From positions 327,368 through 391,367 of the forward strand of contig CM012955.1 of assembly GCA_000181795.3 (NCBI GenBank): DNA of 64,000 nucleotides. The letters are read 5' to 3'. The notes beneath the pieces were generated by a model, which searched no databases, was not told the DNA's origin, and saw only the letters and a list, made by a program, of their open reading frames with translations. The position numbers and the translations under genes were made by a program. Of the stretch, positions 14,001-26,716 are shown one piece after another. Within the stretch, counting starts at the first letter, position 1, and every line of letters starts with the position of its first letter. Origin of the DNA: Trichinella spiralis (lineage: Eukaryota; Nematoda; Enoplea; Trichinellida; Trichinellidae).

Positions 14001-15424
14001 ATTGTTGATAAAAAATCAACAATACACCAAAGCGGTGGAACTGTTGGCGCATGCAAATCAAGTAAAAATATTGTCTTTTAAGTGTCAAATTAAAATTGCA
14101 ATACTGGATATTACAGTACGAAAAGGCAATTCAAATTTGCATGGAAAACCACGCTACTCTAACGGACAGTTTGGTGAATTTGCTCACCCCCAAAGAAGGT
14201 AAATTAATGAAATGTAAAATGTAATAAATAAATTAATTTAAAAGAGAAAAAACAATTTATTCTCTGGTCTTTAATGCTGATATGGTTTTTAAAACCACGA
14301 AATTTTTAATTTTAATTTTCAAAGAAAATGTAAAAAGCAACTCGGAAAGAAAAAAACTTTTGGAACAATTGGCTGATTGTTGCGTTCGACAAGGATTGTA
14401 CAATAGTGCGGCAAAAAAGTTCATTCAGTCCGGTTGTAAAATTAAAGTATGCAAATTGGAAATTTGTGCCAATATACATGCTCAGAATACAAGAAGTGAA
14501 ATCATTTCAGGCTATGAAAGCGTTGATTAAAAGTGGTGATGTGGAAAAAGTGATATTCTTTGCAAACACGGCTAGAAACAAAGAATTGTACATCATTGCA
14601 GGAAATTATTTGCAATCACTGAATTGGAAGCAGAATGGAAAAGTTGTCGAACAGATTGTCCAATTTTATAAAAAAGCCCAAGCTCATCAACAGTTGATCA
14701 GTTTTTATTACATTTGGGCGCAGGTTGGCTATGTTTGAAATTATTTTATTGTCAACTGATTGACATTGACTAATATTACCATTATTCACGCATAAATATG
14801 CTTTAGACAGAAATTCAAGAAAATGGCAATTACGAAAAAGCGGTTGAAATATTACGCGAGTGTTTGGAAAATTTTCGTCAACAAGTACCAAATGAACGTG
14901 ACAAGGAAGAGAAATTAATTTCATCAATCCAAAGTCAACTTGAATCGATCGAACAATTTTTACACTTGAAAAAGTAAGTACGTTGCAATTTTGATAATTT
15001 TCCAAATTAAAAATTTCTTTTCAGACTTTACAAAGTGAATCAAACGGAAGCGATTCAATTTTTGGAAGAAATGTTAAGAAGTGAAAAGAAACTAATTATC
15101 CGTTTAGGAGATATTTATTCACTGATCATCGGCTATTATTTGCGACAAGATTCTGTGGAAGAGGTAACCAAAATGGAAGAGTGAACGAAAAAATATGAGA
15201 AACTTACCTCACTTATTCAATTTTGCATTGATTTGTTTCAGGTTGAGCATCACTTGCACCAGTGGTTGACAAGAGAACCTAAAGAACAGCTGGATCGTTA
15301 TTTGGAGCCAAAATTGTACGACAAACTTCTTCAAATGGAACAACAATACCATACTGTATTGGAAAACGATGCTCAAGTGCAACAAGTGAGCGAAGATTTC
15401 ATTTCAGAAATATCCAATAAATGA
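8493..15424 (+). CDS. IFT140: Intraflagellar transport protein 140 (IFT-A subunit)
   Basis: Core subunit of the IFT-A complex for retrograde transport in cilia (che-11 in C. elegans). Exon starts-ends: 8493-8642, 8776-8911, 8976-9064, 9114-9232, ~9303-9355, 9410-9585, 9658-9746, 9804-9910, 9963-10099, 10160-10252, 10315-10501, 10569-10660, 11133-11260, 11318-11435, 11500-11630, 11709-11847, 11942-12073, 12133-12344, 12430-12610, 12688-12771, 12832-12938, 12997-13092, 13235-13367, 13435-13578, 13640-13768, 13879-14061, 14117-14198, 14325-14446, 14511-14723, 14807-14973, 15025-15163, 15242-15424. The joined frame is 4251 nt (1416 aa; human 1462). It starts MALFNNKELL, as vertebrate IFT140 starts MALYYDH. 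WD40-type blades fill roughly the first 560 residues. TPR-like helical repeats follow from about 690, with family-typical stretches such as DWWAQFLESRGQLDEA and LLEQLADCCVRQGLYNSA. The fifth exon's acceptor is ambiguous by 3 nt. Confidence 0.95.
10937..11002. repeat. Compound (CATA)n(CA)n(TA)n microsatellite
   Basis: A run of CATA units becomes CA repeats and then about 15 TA repeats. It lies in the longest intron of IFT140 (10661-11132), which otherwise shows nothing recognisable. Confidence 0.9.
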
Positions 15425-17472
15425 ACAATATTTATTATCTTGTTTTATTCGAATAATTGTTGCACCACTGATAAAAAAGCATTTACTGTTTTGTTTTTGG
15501 TTTTTTTTGGAGTCAGTTGATTATTCAGCAAATTGACAAATGAAGGTTAAATTGTCGATTGAATGATTGTTGAATAATTTTTGAATGCTAAACCAATTTC
15601 ACTCGAACCTGTTCTTTGCTAATGCGTGATTACAATAGTGGGTGACATAGTTAGAAAGGATTGAAAAGAAAAAGTTTGTTTTCAACTTCACTTTCAACTT
15701 GAAGAAGCCGTTGTTGACTTTTTCACTCGGCAAGCTGGCCAGTGATGCAATGGAAATTTTTGTGCTATTCAAATATTCAATTTACTCTTCGCATCATTCA
15801 TTCATTGTTGAAGTGTACTTTTTTTCAATTTTACACTACGCATATGTGTATGTGTGTGTGTTCTTTTTTTGTTTCACAATTCTTTGTCGACGTGGTGGTT
15901 GTGGTGGAAATTGAAATGCGGAATTTTTGAAAAAGCAAAAAGTTTTCAACAAAAGCACACAAACATTACCATTGCTGAAAGTAGCACGTTTGCTTAGCAA
16001 TTTGAAAAGAATAAAAACTGGTAGTTGCTCAATTGTTGAATTATATCAACAAATTTTGGGGGTTTTTGAACAAAATTTAACCATCGGATTTACAATCCAA
16101 CGTCATCAAACATTATCAAATCGGCCACCACTTGAAATCACTTTTTCTCCTCCCCCTTTCCCTCCCCGAATTGAACGTCTGAAGCGAAATTTCAGCTAAA
16201 CGCAATTCCAAAGATTATTTATTGAAGAGCAAAAATTAAACATTCAATACAAGCAACATCTATTTATTATGATTATTGTTGTTGTTGTTATTGAACATTC
16301 TAAGATGAATGAATATGTTGCTGCTTTGTCAAGAGAGAAATACAGCGAAATAAAGGCATAAATAATAAAGTGAAAAGGATAAAAATGAAATTGAAATCAC
16401 ATATTTCCAGTTGTACAGATCATAATATCAAAATTGTTATTCTACGTTCTAGAAGATTGTGAGTGAAAGTAAATTTTGGGGTAAAAAACATTCAGAAGCG
16501 GTGGTCTGATTAGAAAATCTCACGGATGTCATCAACAACCGGACGAATATGAAATTCAAACAAATAAATAACGAAAAATACAGAAATTGAAGGTGCCAAA
16601 AATGAAAAGAAAAGAAAAAAACGAATCAACATGGGACATCGGTATTGCCGGCAGAAGTGCAGAGAGAGGGAGAGAGAGGTATGTGAAAACAAAAATATAT
16701 CTTCTTCGGACAATCATTTTTCAATATGCACCTTTTTGAAGTGACTGAGAAAAAAAATTTGTTCATTTTTTTGCTCACTCGGCACAAAATTGCCCGTAAA
16801 ATCGATTCATTTTTTCACCGCTTCGTGTAAAATAATAAAATATTATATAAAACGACAGAAAAAGAACGACGACGACAGCAGCAGCGTGTTATGAATATGC
16901 AAATATCAAAAGAACACAACTGCAGCTCAACAAGTGTCGAAATATGAATAGTGAATGAAGTAAAATCAAGAAAATACAAACACACAGACACAGAAACACA
17001 CACACACACAAATGCATACACAAATAATAAACAAATAGTGCACACGCGCTCGCACACACTATTCTGCACCTCTGCATATATATTTAAATAAAAAAATAAA
17101 TAAGTAAATAAATAATATTAAAAATGCAGCAAACAGCTTCGCGTTTGCTAAATATGAAAAGAAAAAGCAGAGCGAAAAATAGCAGTGCGCATTATGCGCG
17201 TGGGCAAAGCAATTCCGGATGATCGGTCAGTGTTGATTAAGGGGAAAATTTGAATATGAACAAGAGAGAAATAAATGAATGTGGGTTGAAGAAACGAGTG
17301 AAAATAAATTTTCGCACATTGTGAAAAAAATGCACAGAGATACAGTTAGAATGCTTGGGTGTATATTGTCAAAATTGTCACAAACTTCTTAACATGAAAA
17401 TGAATGTTTTTCTGACAGTGTTTTCTTGTTATTCTTATTTCTTCGTATCTTTCTTTGCAAAGAGAGCAAATT
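15425..17472. other. Noncoding region between convergent IFT140 and Grainyhead
   Basis: Two genes converge here (IFT140 plus strand, Grainyhead minus strand). The DNA is AT-rich with short homopolymers and a CA run near 16978-17010. Open frames at 15927-16199 and 16510-16713 look like chance frames of low complexity. Both 3' UTRs should lie here; no RNA gene was recognised. Confidence 0.6.
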
Positions 17473-20400
17473 TCAAAGCGACGGCGATACCGAAGCAACG
17501 CTGTCCAATTCCATCAGTGTGATCGAATAGCTGGTTCCATCGTCTACGGGTGTGATTTGTATCAAGAACGAGTCTTCATTGCAATAATGACGAATCATGT
17601 CATTGTCCATTTGTACCGTGATACTGTAATCATGACAAAAGAAAATAAAGATTAATTAATTTTGATCGAAGCGACTGAAATTGTGCGCCTATTACCCTTT
17701 TTTGCATTGCTTGTAGATACCCGTGATTCGACTGACATCGACGCTGTATTTTTCTTGAATTGCTTTCAACAACCCATCCACAGTTGGTGGCAAGACGTGC
17801 AACGGAGTGAAAATACTGTCCTCGGGTTTGCGTACGTACAGTAATACTGCAAAAGCAACAAGATGCACAAGTTGGAAGTTGGACAAAAAAAACCTCTCAT
17901 CTACCTCTGTCACTTGGGAAAAGTTTCACTCTTTTTGGAGATGGTGATGCATTGCCGTTGCCGGTTTGTTCATCTTTGACTAAACTTTGGCTGTAATAAA
18001 TGAAAAAAAATTAAAAAATATAATAAATATCCATCTGAAAAGTGGAAAGTATAATTAAAAAAATAATGAAAGAAAAAACTTACAGTCCAGCGCCTTCCAG
18101 GGCGTAGAAACTTTCAACTGGAGGAAACTGCAAAAAATTTTCGATTAATTTTATCACAATTGATTTAATTGCAATAGATTTATTTGTTCAACTGACACTC
18201 ACTCGATCGTAATCTTCAGGAGGTACGAACAGCACTGCCGGTTTGGTTAAATTACTCATGTGATAAAATTCTGAACGATCGCACAATTCATGATATTCTC
18301 CGTCACTTTTTTTTCTTCCTAAAATAAAAATGAATAAATAAATAAATAAATAAATAAGTACATATTTTTTGTTGGAAAAGTTTTCACCTTGCAAACGTCT
18401 CTTCTCATCTCTTCTCTGTTCGTGCAACATTTTACGATTTGCCCCCTGAAAATTGGATTTGAAATGAAATTTCAATAAATTGAATAATGATAATAATAAT
18501 AATAATAATAGAAGAAGAAGAAAAGAAAAAGATAATTTAAATATTTTCACTTCAAACATTTCATTGACTCACTTTGTCACAAAATACTTTGATTTGGCAA
18601 TAGCCACGATGGAAGGGAACATTTTTATTTTGTGCCTCGTCGAACGTGTCAATTTGCAAATGCAACGGCAAACCTTTCACTCCTTTCTGATTGCTAAAAT
18701 CTGTGCTCAAGCACTGAACTGCAACGTTGATCTGAAATAAATAAATAAATAAATGAAAAAATGTATAATTTAAAAAAAGAATTAATTAAATAGATGTACT
18801 TTGACAGGCTGTTCAGATGGATTCCAATAAAATTGAATTGCATTGTGTGCAATTTCGTCAATTCCACCGACAATGCCGGTGCTGTTTTTATTATCTTGAA
18901 AAAGTTGAATTTTATTTAAAATTTTACTTTGTAACAAATATAATCAAATGAAATTGTAAAAAATATACAAAAAAAAGTACCAGCGTCGAGAATACGTTGT
19001 TTCATGCTGTGCTGTCTTGAATGCCAAAATTGCCAGCACTTTACTTCTTCTTCGTAAGATTTTTCTTCACGAAATACGATCATCATCACCGACTGAAAAA
19101 AACATAATAGAAATAATATTCATATTTCACGATAAATTTATAAAATTTCAACAAAACACAAATTTTACCTTAACAGTGACCGATTTGACCGGCTTCAATG
19201 GATCCGGTATGTATTCCAATGTGACAGTGTAGAATTGTCCTTTGTTAATGTAAGTCATTTTGTCATCCTCTTTGCGTACACTTGTTGAAATTGGTGCTTC
19301 AAGTGTATATTGAAAACCGACTGATGTCATTCTATAAAAATGAATAAATTTATCGAATTGATCGAATCGAAATAAATTTGTTCGAGATTTAGTTTGGTTT
19401 TTTTTATAGAAAACACTAAACTGAACAACAATAGCAATAATGAAAAATGCAAATTAAAGGAATGCAAAATTGCAAAAGAATAAAGCATACACAACATGCA
19501 AGTACAGATAGTTCAGTTGGTCAGTTTCGTACATTTTGGGAATGTGCACTGGCGACTCTCGGTTGGTGACAATGCGCTCGCTGGTCTGAGAAGGCCTAAC
19601 CGCGCTGTAATCTTTGCCCGGACGTTGCTGCTGTATTGTCTGCATCATTGCCGAGTGCAGATCAGTGTATGTGAAACCCTTAAAAATAATTTCCAACACC
19701 GTCACAACTAGAGAACTTCAAAGAGACGTTCTGCATACGAGAGTGCCGTTATCCTGGACCTCATTCTTTGGCGTGACCATCAAATCTGGACCAATGCCAC
19801 TGTCAACAGGAGAAGGCATTTCCACGCTCATCGGCTTGCTATATAAAGGAGCAGCCGTCTGCGATTGTCGATTAAGTCTTAAACAATAGACAATTGCCAT
19901 ACAGGAAAAGTTAAAGAAAACAGAACAATCTTATTCAATTGTTTTTCTCCCTCTACCCTGCCCCTCCCTACCTCTCTGATAAGTTGTGGAAAATAATTTT
20001 TAATAATCATTTTTCAATTCATTGCTTTCACTCCACGTTTTCTGAATAGAAAGTTTCGTTTCTCTACGCTGAATTGTTTGTTTGTTTCTTTGAATTAATT
20101 TTTTTCAGGCTTCATTTTCAAATTGTCAATAACTCATCATATCCTCCCTCCCCCTCTCTCTGCCTCTAGCCAAATTGGGAAAAGCACAATTCAAAAATAA
20201 CAACAAAACAGATAAGCCAATAACAATTACGGCTGTCAAAGGGAAAAATTAGACCGCACTGTACAACATCGTATTGTCTCGGAATTGACACTCGAGCAGA
20301 ATGCAGCATTTCACGGCTGACCTATTTCGCATCTCGCCCAGCTTCCGCCACGCGTTAAAGCTACACCGCATCACTAAATCCGCACATTCTATTTTTTTCT

Positions 20401-23400
20401 TCATTTTTTTCAATTATTATTTTGCATGCCTTCCTCGGTGAGTGAAATATAAAAAAAAGTCAACAACAGCAACAACACAACAACAACAACAACAACTATT
20501 AAAAATAATAAATTGCATTGTGGCTGGAAATTCGCATGCACAAGTGCAACACAATGTCAAATGGAAATGGCTGAAATTTGAAATAGTCAATAAATCAAAA
20601 AAAATGAGAAAAAAGTATTATTATTATTATTATTATTATTATCAGATCAGATATTGGAGAAAAAAAGTATTATTTTTAAATATATTAAAATTATACATGT
20701 TTGAATGTAAATATTAACGTCCCCCCCCCCTTTTTCACTCTCACTCTCACTCTCCCTTTCTCTCTGCTTCTCAGTCTCTCTGTCTCTGTCTCGGTCTCGC
20801 ATCCTCATCTTACCTATCGATCAGTTCTTCTGTTGTTTCGGCGTACATGGATTGGATCGGTCTGACACTGGTGTAGTAATCGTTCGAATTGCGCTGGTAA
20901 TAATCTTGGTTGGGTGCAGCCAGCAGATTGTACGTCGAAGATAGAAGATGCTGGGTCGAAGGCAATGCGGTCAGGGTGCCGTAGGCGGCTGCGGGTGTGG
21001 CCGCACCGGTCAACGGATCGTAAACCCCGGCCGCCACTTGACTATACAAAGCACCGGGACGTTGGTACGGATCGTACGTCGGTACTCGCATGTTTTTCAT
21101 TTCCTGAAAAATAGAAATTTCATCATATAAATTTAATATAGCAACGCAAACAACAACAACAGCAAGTGGAAAAATAATTAATCAATGGAAAACTTTGTAC
21201 AATTTGGTCCAATTGAAGGTCGAACAGAGTGGAATCGTGCGGAGTGTGGGACGCAGAAGTGGAGAAGGAGTTCGGCCCCAAAGCCACGCCTTCAGCTTGG
21301 GACCAAAAAGCGGTGCCCGGGTCGGTCATCGGATTGCCAACTGCCGCTGACTGACGCTTTCGGCAGACGGCGCATCCGACGCTACCGTGTCCTGTTTACC
21401 AGAACAATTTGACGACCAATTATTTGCTCTGGGCACTGATGTCATCACCAACTGCTCCCCCTCCCCCTTTCACTATAGCTAGCTTCAACTAACTTTCACA
21501 AATTGTACTCTTTCTCTCGTTCGTTCGTTGTCTCTTTCCCTGCGTGTGTGTGTGTGTCTTTTTTCAATTGATCCACTTTTCCAACCACCTATACTTCGCA
21601 TGCATGCATGCATGCATGCATGATCTATGACACAAAATTAACTCGTGAAATATTTTAATCCGATGAAAACCCACCAACGTGAAGATGAACCTCTTTTACA
21701 ATTACAATACTGTACTAACTATATACATATATATATATATATACATACTGCACACGCGTAGAGTAAAAAATTAAAACAAGCAAACAACAACAACAACCAA
21801 CAATTGAGTAAATAATCTAATGTTAAAAAGAAAATTACAATGATACATGCAGTGAAAAAGTAATTAATTAATTAATCTTCATGAAAATGCAAACCTTGTT
21901 ACGAGAAAATGAAAATAAGTAGAAAAAACTACCATGTGTAAGATAAGATTGTCCTGATCCATCTGATCGATGATGTGAACAAAGCAGTGGTAAACTTCTA
22001 CTGCACCATTGCACATAAAGTTGCAGATGTAGATGTGTACAATGGTTGCAATGGAAGAACGCAAACAACACTAGTCAATGGAAATTACTGCAGTTATATA
22101 ACGGTTGCAACGCTCGACGGACGGACTGACTGACTAGCAAACAGCAAAGCGACTGAACTAGCTGAGCCGTTACTGAGCATGTAAGCACGCGTTGCTTATA
22201 GCTAGCTTGCCTTGATATTATTCAAAAATTGTCTGTCTAGCGACGCTTGTAGACAATCCTGTTCGCCTTAGTCTGCAAAAGCCCCATGTTATCCGCAATA
22301 TGTCTAGTCTAGTCTAGTCTTGTGAGAAAGTCTGCATTTGCAGTCCGTCTCGTTGAATGCTAGTAATGTCCAGTCAATTGGATGAAAATTTTCAAATTTT
22401 ACAGTGCAAATCAGAATAGGGGAGAGCAGAAATTGGGCACGCTGGTAGAGTGGGTAGGTGGGATGGGAAGCAGAAGAAGCAGACAAGCAAAACAAGCAGC
22501 CCTGCTTTGCGGTAAGCATCATCAAAACAACACGTGAAAAAAATTAAAATCAAAAAAAAAGATTAATTTTCCCCGAAAATTAATCGTAAAATTTGCATCG
22601 AAGAAATCCAAACAAACAAAAATTATCCTCAGTTGATCGAGAGAGAGAGAGAGAGAGAGATCAATTGGCCCGATGGCAATCAAATTGTAGATGTGCGTTA
22701 AAAAACAAAATTTCTTTTTTTTTCGCTCTAAACAAACCAACATATCAAATATAATAAATAAATATATATATGTGTGTGTGTGGGTGTGTGTGAATGATCC
22801 AGAATTTTTGTGAATAAATTTCTCCAACACGCAAGAGTCCAAAAGTGAATAAATAAATCAATAAAATAAAAAGTAAACACGAATGTATCTTTTTTTCTTT
22901 TTCTCATTTGTGATTTATGATTTTTATGGTTGATGTTTCAAAAAGTTGTGCTGAGATGGCGTTGCGTTGTGCGTCGTTCATCAATTTTGAAGAATAAAAT
23001 TGAAAACTTGCAAAAAAGAGAAATGAACAATGCTTCTTGTGAGTGAGATGAAATGATTACCAAACGCGTGGGTGTAATTTAAAATTCAACAACAACAACA
23101 ACAACAACAGTGTGAAAATGGGAAATTTCATTGTTGTCGTTATTGTTGTTTACGGGGAGGGAGAGTGGAATGGATGGATGAATGAATAAAAAGGCAAGGG
23201 CAAATTGTGCATATAAAAAAAACAAAACAAACTCACTTGGAGTACGTTGTTCGAGCCGGGATGTTCTTCTTTGGGACTGAGCAAGTGATGTTGGGCGTTG
23301 TTTTGCAGCGGAGCCACGTGGCCGGCAGATTTGATCACCTCAACGTGCTGTGGGTGCATGACCACTTGGGGATCGTGAGCCGAATTGGCGTTGCCAATGA

Positions 23401-23485
23401 CCACTGTGGTGGTGTTCTCGCCGTCCTGTTGATGCGTGTAGTCCATTTTGACGGTCGTGGTCGACCGTGCAACGGGTGTTTGCAT
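17473..23485 (-). CDS. grh: Grainyhead-family transcription factor (GRHL/grh-1)
   Basis: Nuclear DNA-binding regulator of epidermal and cuticle barrier genes. Well-supported exons, read high to low: 19331-19169, 19092-18981, 18894-18800, 18731-18573, 18445-18388, 18318-18203, 18127-18084, 17990-17905, 17846-17696, 17623-17473. They keep frame throughout and encode the DNA-binding domain ([67 protein letters not shown]). The C-terminal dimerisation domain carries LLYVRKPED and YKQCKKG. Probable N-terminal exons are 23485-23237, 21350-21201 (acceptor uncertain), 21103-20814, 19877 to about 19721, and about 19705-19506. The join between the last two is unresolved: they share a frame but an in-frame TGA (19720-19718) lies between them. 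The Met at 23485 follows a possible acceptor, so an upstream 5' exon or trans-splicing is possible. Family identity is certain; the N-terminal model is tentative. Confidence 0.88.
18327..18358. repeat. (AAAT)n microsatellite
   Basis: About six AAAT units in a Grainyhead intron (18319-18387). Confidence 0.8.
20461..20497. repeat. (CAA)n repeat
   Basis: Interrupted CAA/CAG triplets, a repeat class common throughout this window. Confidence 0.8.
20616..20642. repeat. (TTA)n microsatellite
   Basis: Nine consecutive TTA units in a Grainyhead intron. Confidence 0.9.
21598..21622. repeat. (GCAT)n self-complementary tandem repeat
   Basis: About six GCAT units. Every overlapping GCATGC is a perfect palindrome, so the tract can pair with itself. 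Confidence 0.9.
22639..22661. repeat. (GA)n microsatellite
   Basis: About eleven GA units flanked by GATC on both sides. Confidence 0.9.
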
Positions 23486-23540
23486 CTAACGGATTGATCC
23501 GAAGCAGCAAAGCTAATCGGTAGCCAATTGCACCAAAAGA

Positions 23541-23622
23541 ACAGCAGCAGCAGCAGCAGCAGCAGCAGTAGCAACAGCAACAGCAACGACAACAATAGCA
23601 ACAACAACAGTAGAAGCAGCAG
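23541..23622. repeat. CAG/CAA triplet repeat
   Basis: Nine pure CAG units (23542-23569) continue as mixed CAG/CAA/AGC triplets. It lies just upstream of the first recognised Grainyhead exon. Read on the minus strand it gives a poly-Leu/Cys frame that I treat as spurious. Confidence 0.85.
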
Positions 23623-26518
23623 AGAGAGACGCTTATAGCACCAGCAAAGACGAAAAAAAGTAGCAGCAAGAAAAAATGGGAAAGAAGTGAAAATACTGAT
23701 CGATCTTTCACCAAATAAATATTATTAATTATTTCTTTCTGATCGAAATCAAACAACTCGATTACTAATAACAACAACAACAATAATACTGTTGTGCAGT
23801 TGCGAGTGTTGTTTTGGTTGTCGGCGTTGACGTTTTGATGGAATATATTATTCCACTGGACGAATGTCGAAATTTTCCCTAAAATGCAAACAGTGGAAAA
23901 ATAAAAAAAAGTTAAATTTTTAAAAACAAACAAGCAAAAAACAAGCGGATTGAAAATTGCAAGCAGATATATTGACAAGAGAATAATATTAATAACAGTG
24001 AATGCGAACAGACTGTCTGAATAACTGACGCGCCGAAGAGGGAGAAAATTTGTTTGGGGCACCAATTAGCAGATAAGCTGGGATGGTTCGTCTCTTTTCA
24101 AATGATCATCATCATCGACAACCGAGAACGGCCAAAGAAATAGATAAGATGACCGAAATTTCCATTTCTACTTCTTATGTCGCCTGCTGTTATTCTTTTG
24201 TACTGTACATTTACAACAACAAATATTCCAACGGAAAATTAAATTCCACACAGAATAAAATTATACGTATATATGCATATTATTTGAAAAAAATAACAAA
24301 AATCTACAATCTGGAAAAGTATAATTTTTTCTTTTGTTTCTTGGTTCGATCAAAAAGAAATAAATTATTAATCTGCTGTTGGTCATCAGTAATGGACGGT
24401 GGGTCAGAAATGTTCCGCGAGTTTTTGCACCGCCAGTGCGATGATGTTCAACGTTGATAAAAAAATTGCTACGATACCGAGTGCAGATGCGATATCGTCT
24501 CTGACGACACGCAAAAGTGACTTGGAGAAGAGAACAAAAAAAAACAGAAAAAATCAAAAATTACAGTAATCATTGATGCGATCAGTGGGAAAATATTAAA
24601 AATAAAATAAATAAATTCAACCTACGAACAAAACAATAGCAGTATAATAAAAGTGGGAAAATGCGCTTAAGTGTGCTTGGTGGTGAGTGACCAGTGAAAA
24701 TGTAGAATAAATGAATAAAAGTGAAGAGAACTGGTTGGCTTTTCAAAAAGCGCTTCAATAGAGTCCGTCTACTTGGTTGGTGTGCGTGAACGCTCGCATT
24801 GGGCGTGTACGACTGTAGCATACAGGCATGAATATATGCATGCATACAAAGAGCATCAGTTTGGGCGCTCAGGCAAACAGAAGTCAGATTTTGAAAAACA
24901 AGAACGATCACAATTCTGGTTTTCACGATACAGTAATGCCGAAAAAAAAACATAAACAACCATTAAAAAAAGAATATTCAAGATTTAATCAAATTTGAAA
25001 TTTGATGATGAAATATATTTTTGTTTTTTTATGTTTGTTTTGTTTTCCCGAGTGAATAATAATGATGATGATGACGAATGAAGAAAAAAAGAGTTGTTGA
25101 AAAAATTGTCCAAAATTCAAAATTTTCCAACAGTACCGTAAGACAGGAAAGAATTTAAAAATAAAAATAAAATTACCGTTTTGTATTAAATTTTTCCTTT
25201 TGTCAGAATATAATAATTGATAATAATGGAAAAGATAATAATAAATTTTCCTCGAAATCAGGTCACAGTCGAAACAAAACTCACCAGAGAATAATAATAA
25301 TAATAATAATAACAGTGTGAAATGTTTGCTACAAAAGTACTCTACAGTAGAAAAATGCGGACAAAATGAACATGCTGAAGTGAACCGAAATTCGACCAAA
25401 TTTCCAACTTAGTGTCGGTTGGAAAAGATAGAACGCCAGAGGGGCGTTGGTCAGTGACGTGGACAGTGGTCGTGGTGGCACGGCTCCGTTGGCGTGGCAA
25501 AAATGGAGGAGCTGTGCTGTGTGCTGTAATGCGCGCGTGTGTTTGTTGAAATTGCTGCTCTCCATACTTGATCAACCCCTCCGAAGGTCAGAGTTGACGA
25601 TTGGATTGGAAAAGTGGAACGATTGGATGAGCAACGGCGTGTAAAATTTTTCACTGAAAGGTGAAGGCCAGAACAATCCGACACTGAAATTCGACCATGG
25701 ACAAGAAACGAAACGAGCAAGCGAGCAAAATTTTACCAAAAAACAACAACAATATATGCATTATTATTATTATTGTAATTGGACTTGGTTTTCTTATTTG
25801 GAAAAATCACATTCATAAACAGAATATATACCATTTTATAATAATCCATAATTTTGTTTTTGCTCGTAAATTGAAATAAGTTCCTAATTTTTCTTTCAGA
25901 GGAAAAAAGAACCACTTTACAAAAATATGAATAAATAAATTATGGGGGATTGGATTTCAGCGTTTTCCAACAGAACGCTGAAATTGCAATGCAGAAGAGT
26001 AAGTACAGTGTGCTTCTGTGTTGATGTGTGTGTGTGTGTAGAAATTCTTAACACGGTCGCGGTCAAATTGCCTTACTGACCGTCGGTCAGTGAAAAACAC
26101 CTTGACCCTCGAGGGTGGAACAATTTGCCAACCGACCAGGGTTGGGCAAGGCCGAGGTACGGTGCCGTTCGACGACATCGCCACAACGGCAAACAGTAAA
26201 CAACTAAGCGCTGCTGTTCAACATTTCAGCACACCTCAATCGGCTTCCTCAACAAGCCACAACTGAAGCTGAACGTCAAATACAACAACACCACCAGCAA
26301 CAACAACAACAACAACAACAGTAATGAAGGTGAAAATATTATGCAAAAATGATCAGAGTATTACTTACTTGAAATAATAATAATAATAATAAAGCGAGGT
26401 TGATGACAATTTCGTTGCTGTGCATATCCCATCGTACCGTTCCAGTGAAGAGAATACCGGGACGGTTGGTATACGATCAGAAGGCCATACTGCGCAGAAA
26501 GTGGAGAGAGATAGGTAG

Positions 26519-26522
<4 letters not shown>

Positions 26523-26556
<34 letters not shown>

Positions 26557-26571
26557 AAAGAGAGAGAGAGA
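26523..26571. repeat. (GA)n microsatellite
   Basis: Purine-only GA tract with minor interruptions. Confidence 0.9.
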
Positions 26572-26716
26572 CAGGTGAGAGAGAACCTGTCCTCAGAAAA
26601 CAGGCTCGTCTAGCGACCAGATCAGGCAGGTTTCCCTGCTTCTTCTGCTACTTCTACCACTTTCCAATGCTACTTTATTAAAAGGTGCACACCATAGCAG
26701 TAGTGAAACGTCAAAC

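Larger units (their letters stand above)
19878..20813. other. Grainyhead intron with simple repeats and a GC-richer patch
   Basis: The intron between the exons 21103-20814 and 19877 downwards. It contains CAA repeats (20461-20497), a TTA run (20616-20642), ten consecutive C at 20721-20730 followed by a CT-rich tract to about 20800, and a GC-richer patch at about 20225-20390. No gene was recognised. Confidence 0.6.
21351..23236. other. Long 5' intron of Grainyhead
   Basis: Nearly 1.9 kb without a recognisable exon. It holds a (GCAT)n run (21598-21622), a TA run (21721-21746), a GA run (22639-22661), a TG-rich run near 22766-22792, and a GC-richer patch about 22085-22330 with three GTCTA units. 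Confidence 0.6.

Noticed and set aside
23340-24065. Longest single frame (241 codons) in the upstream Grainyhead region, minus strand
   Set aside because: It is carried by CAG/CAA triplet repeats that read as Leu/Cys runs; the composition is low-complexity and it only overlaps the real Grainyhead exon in another frame.
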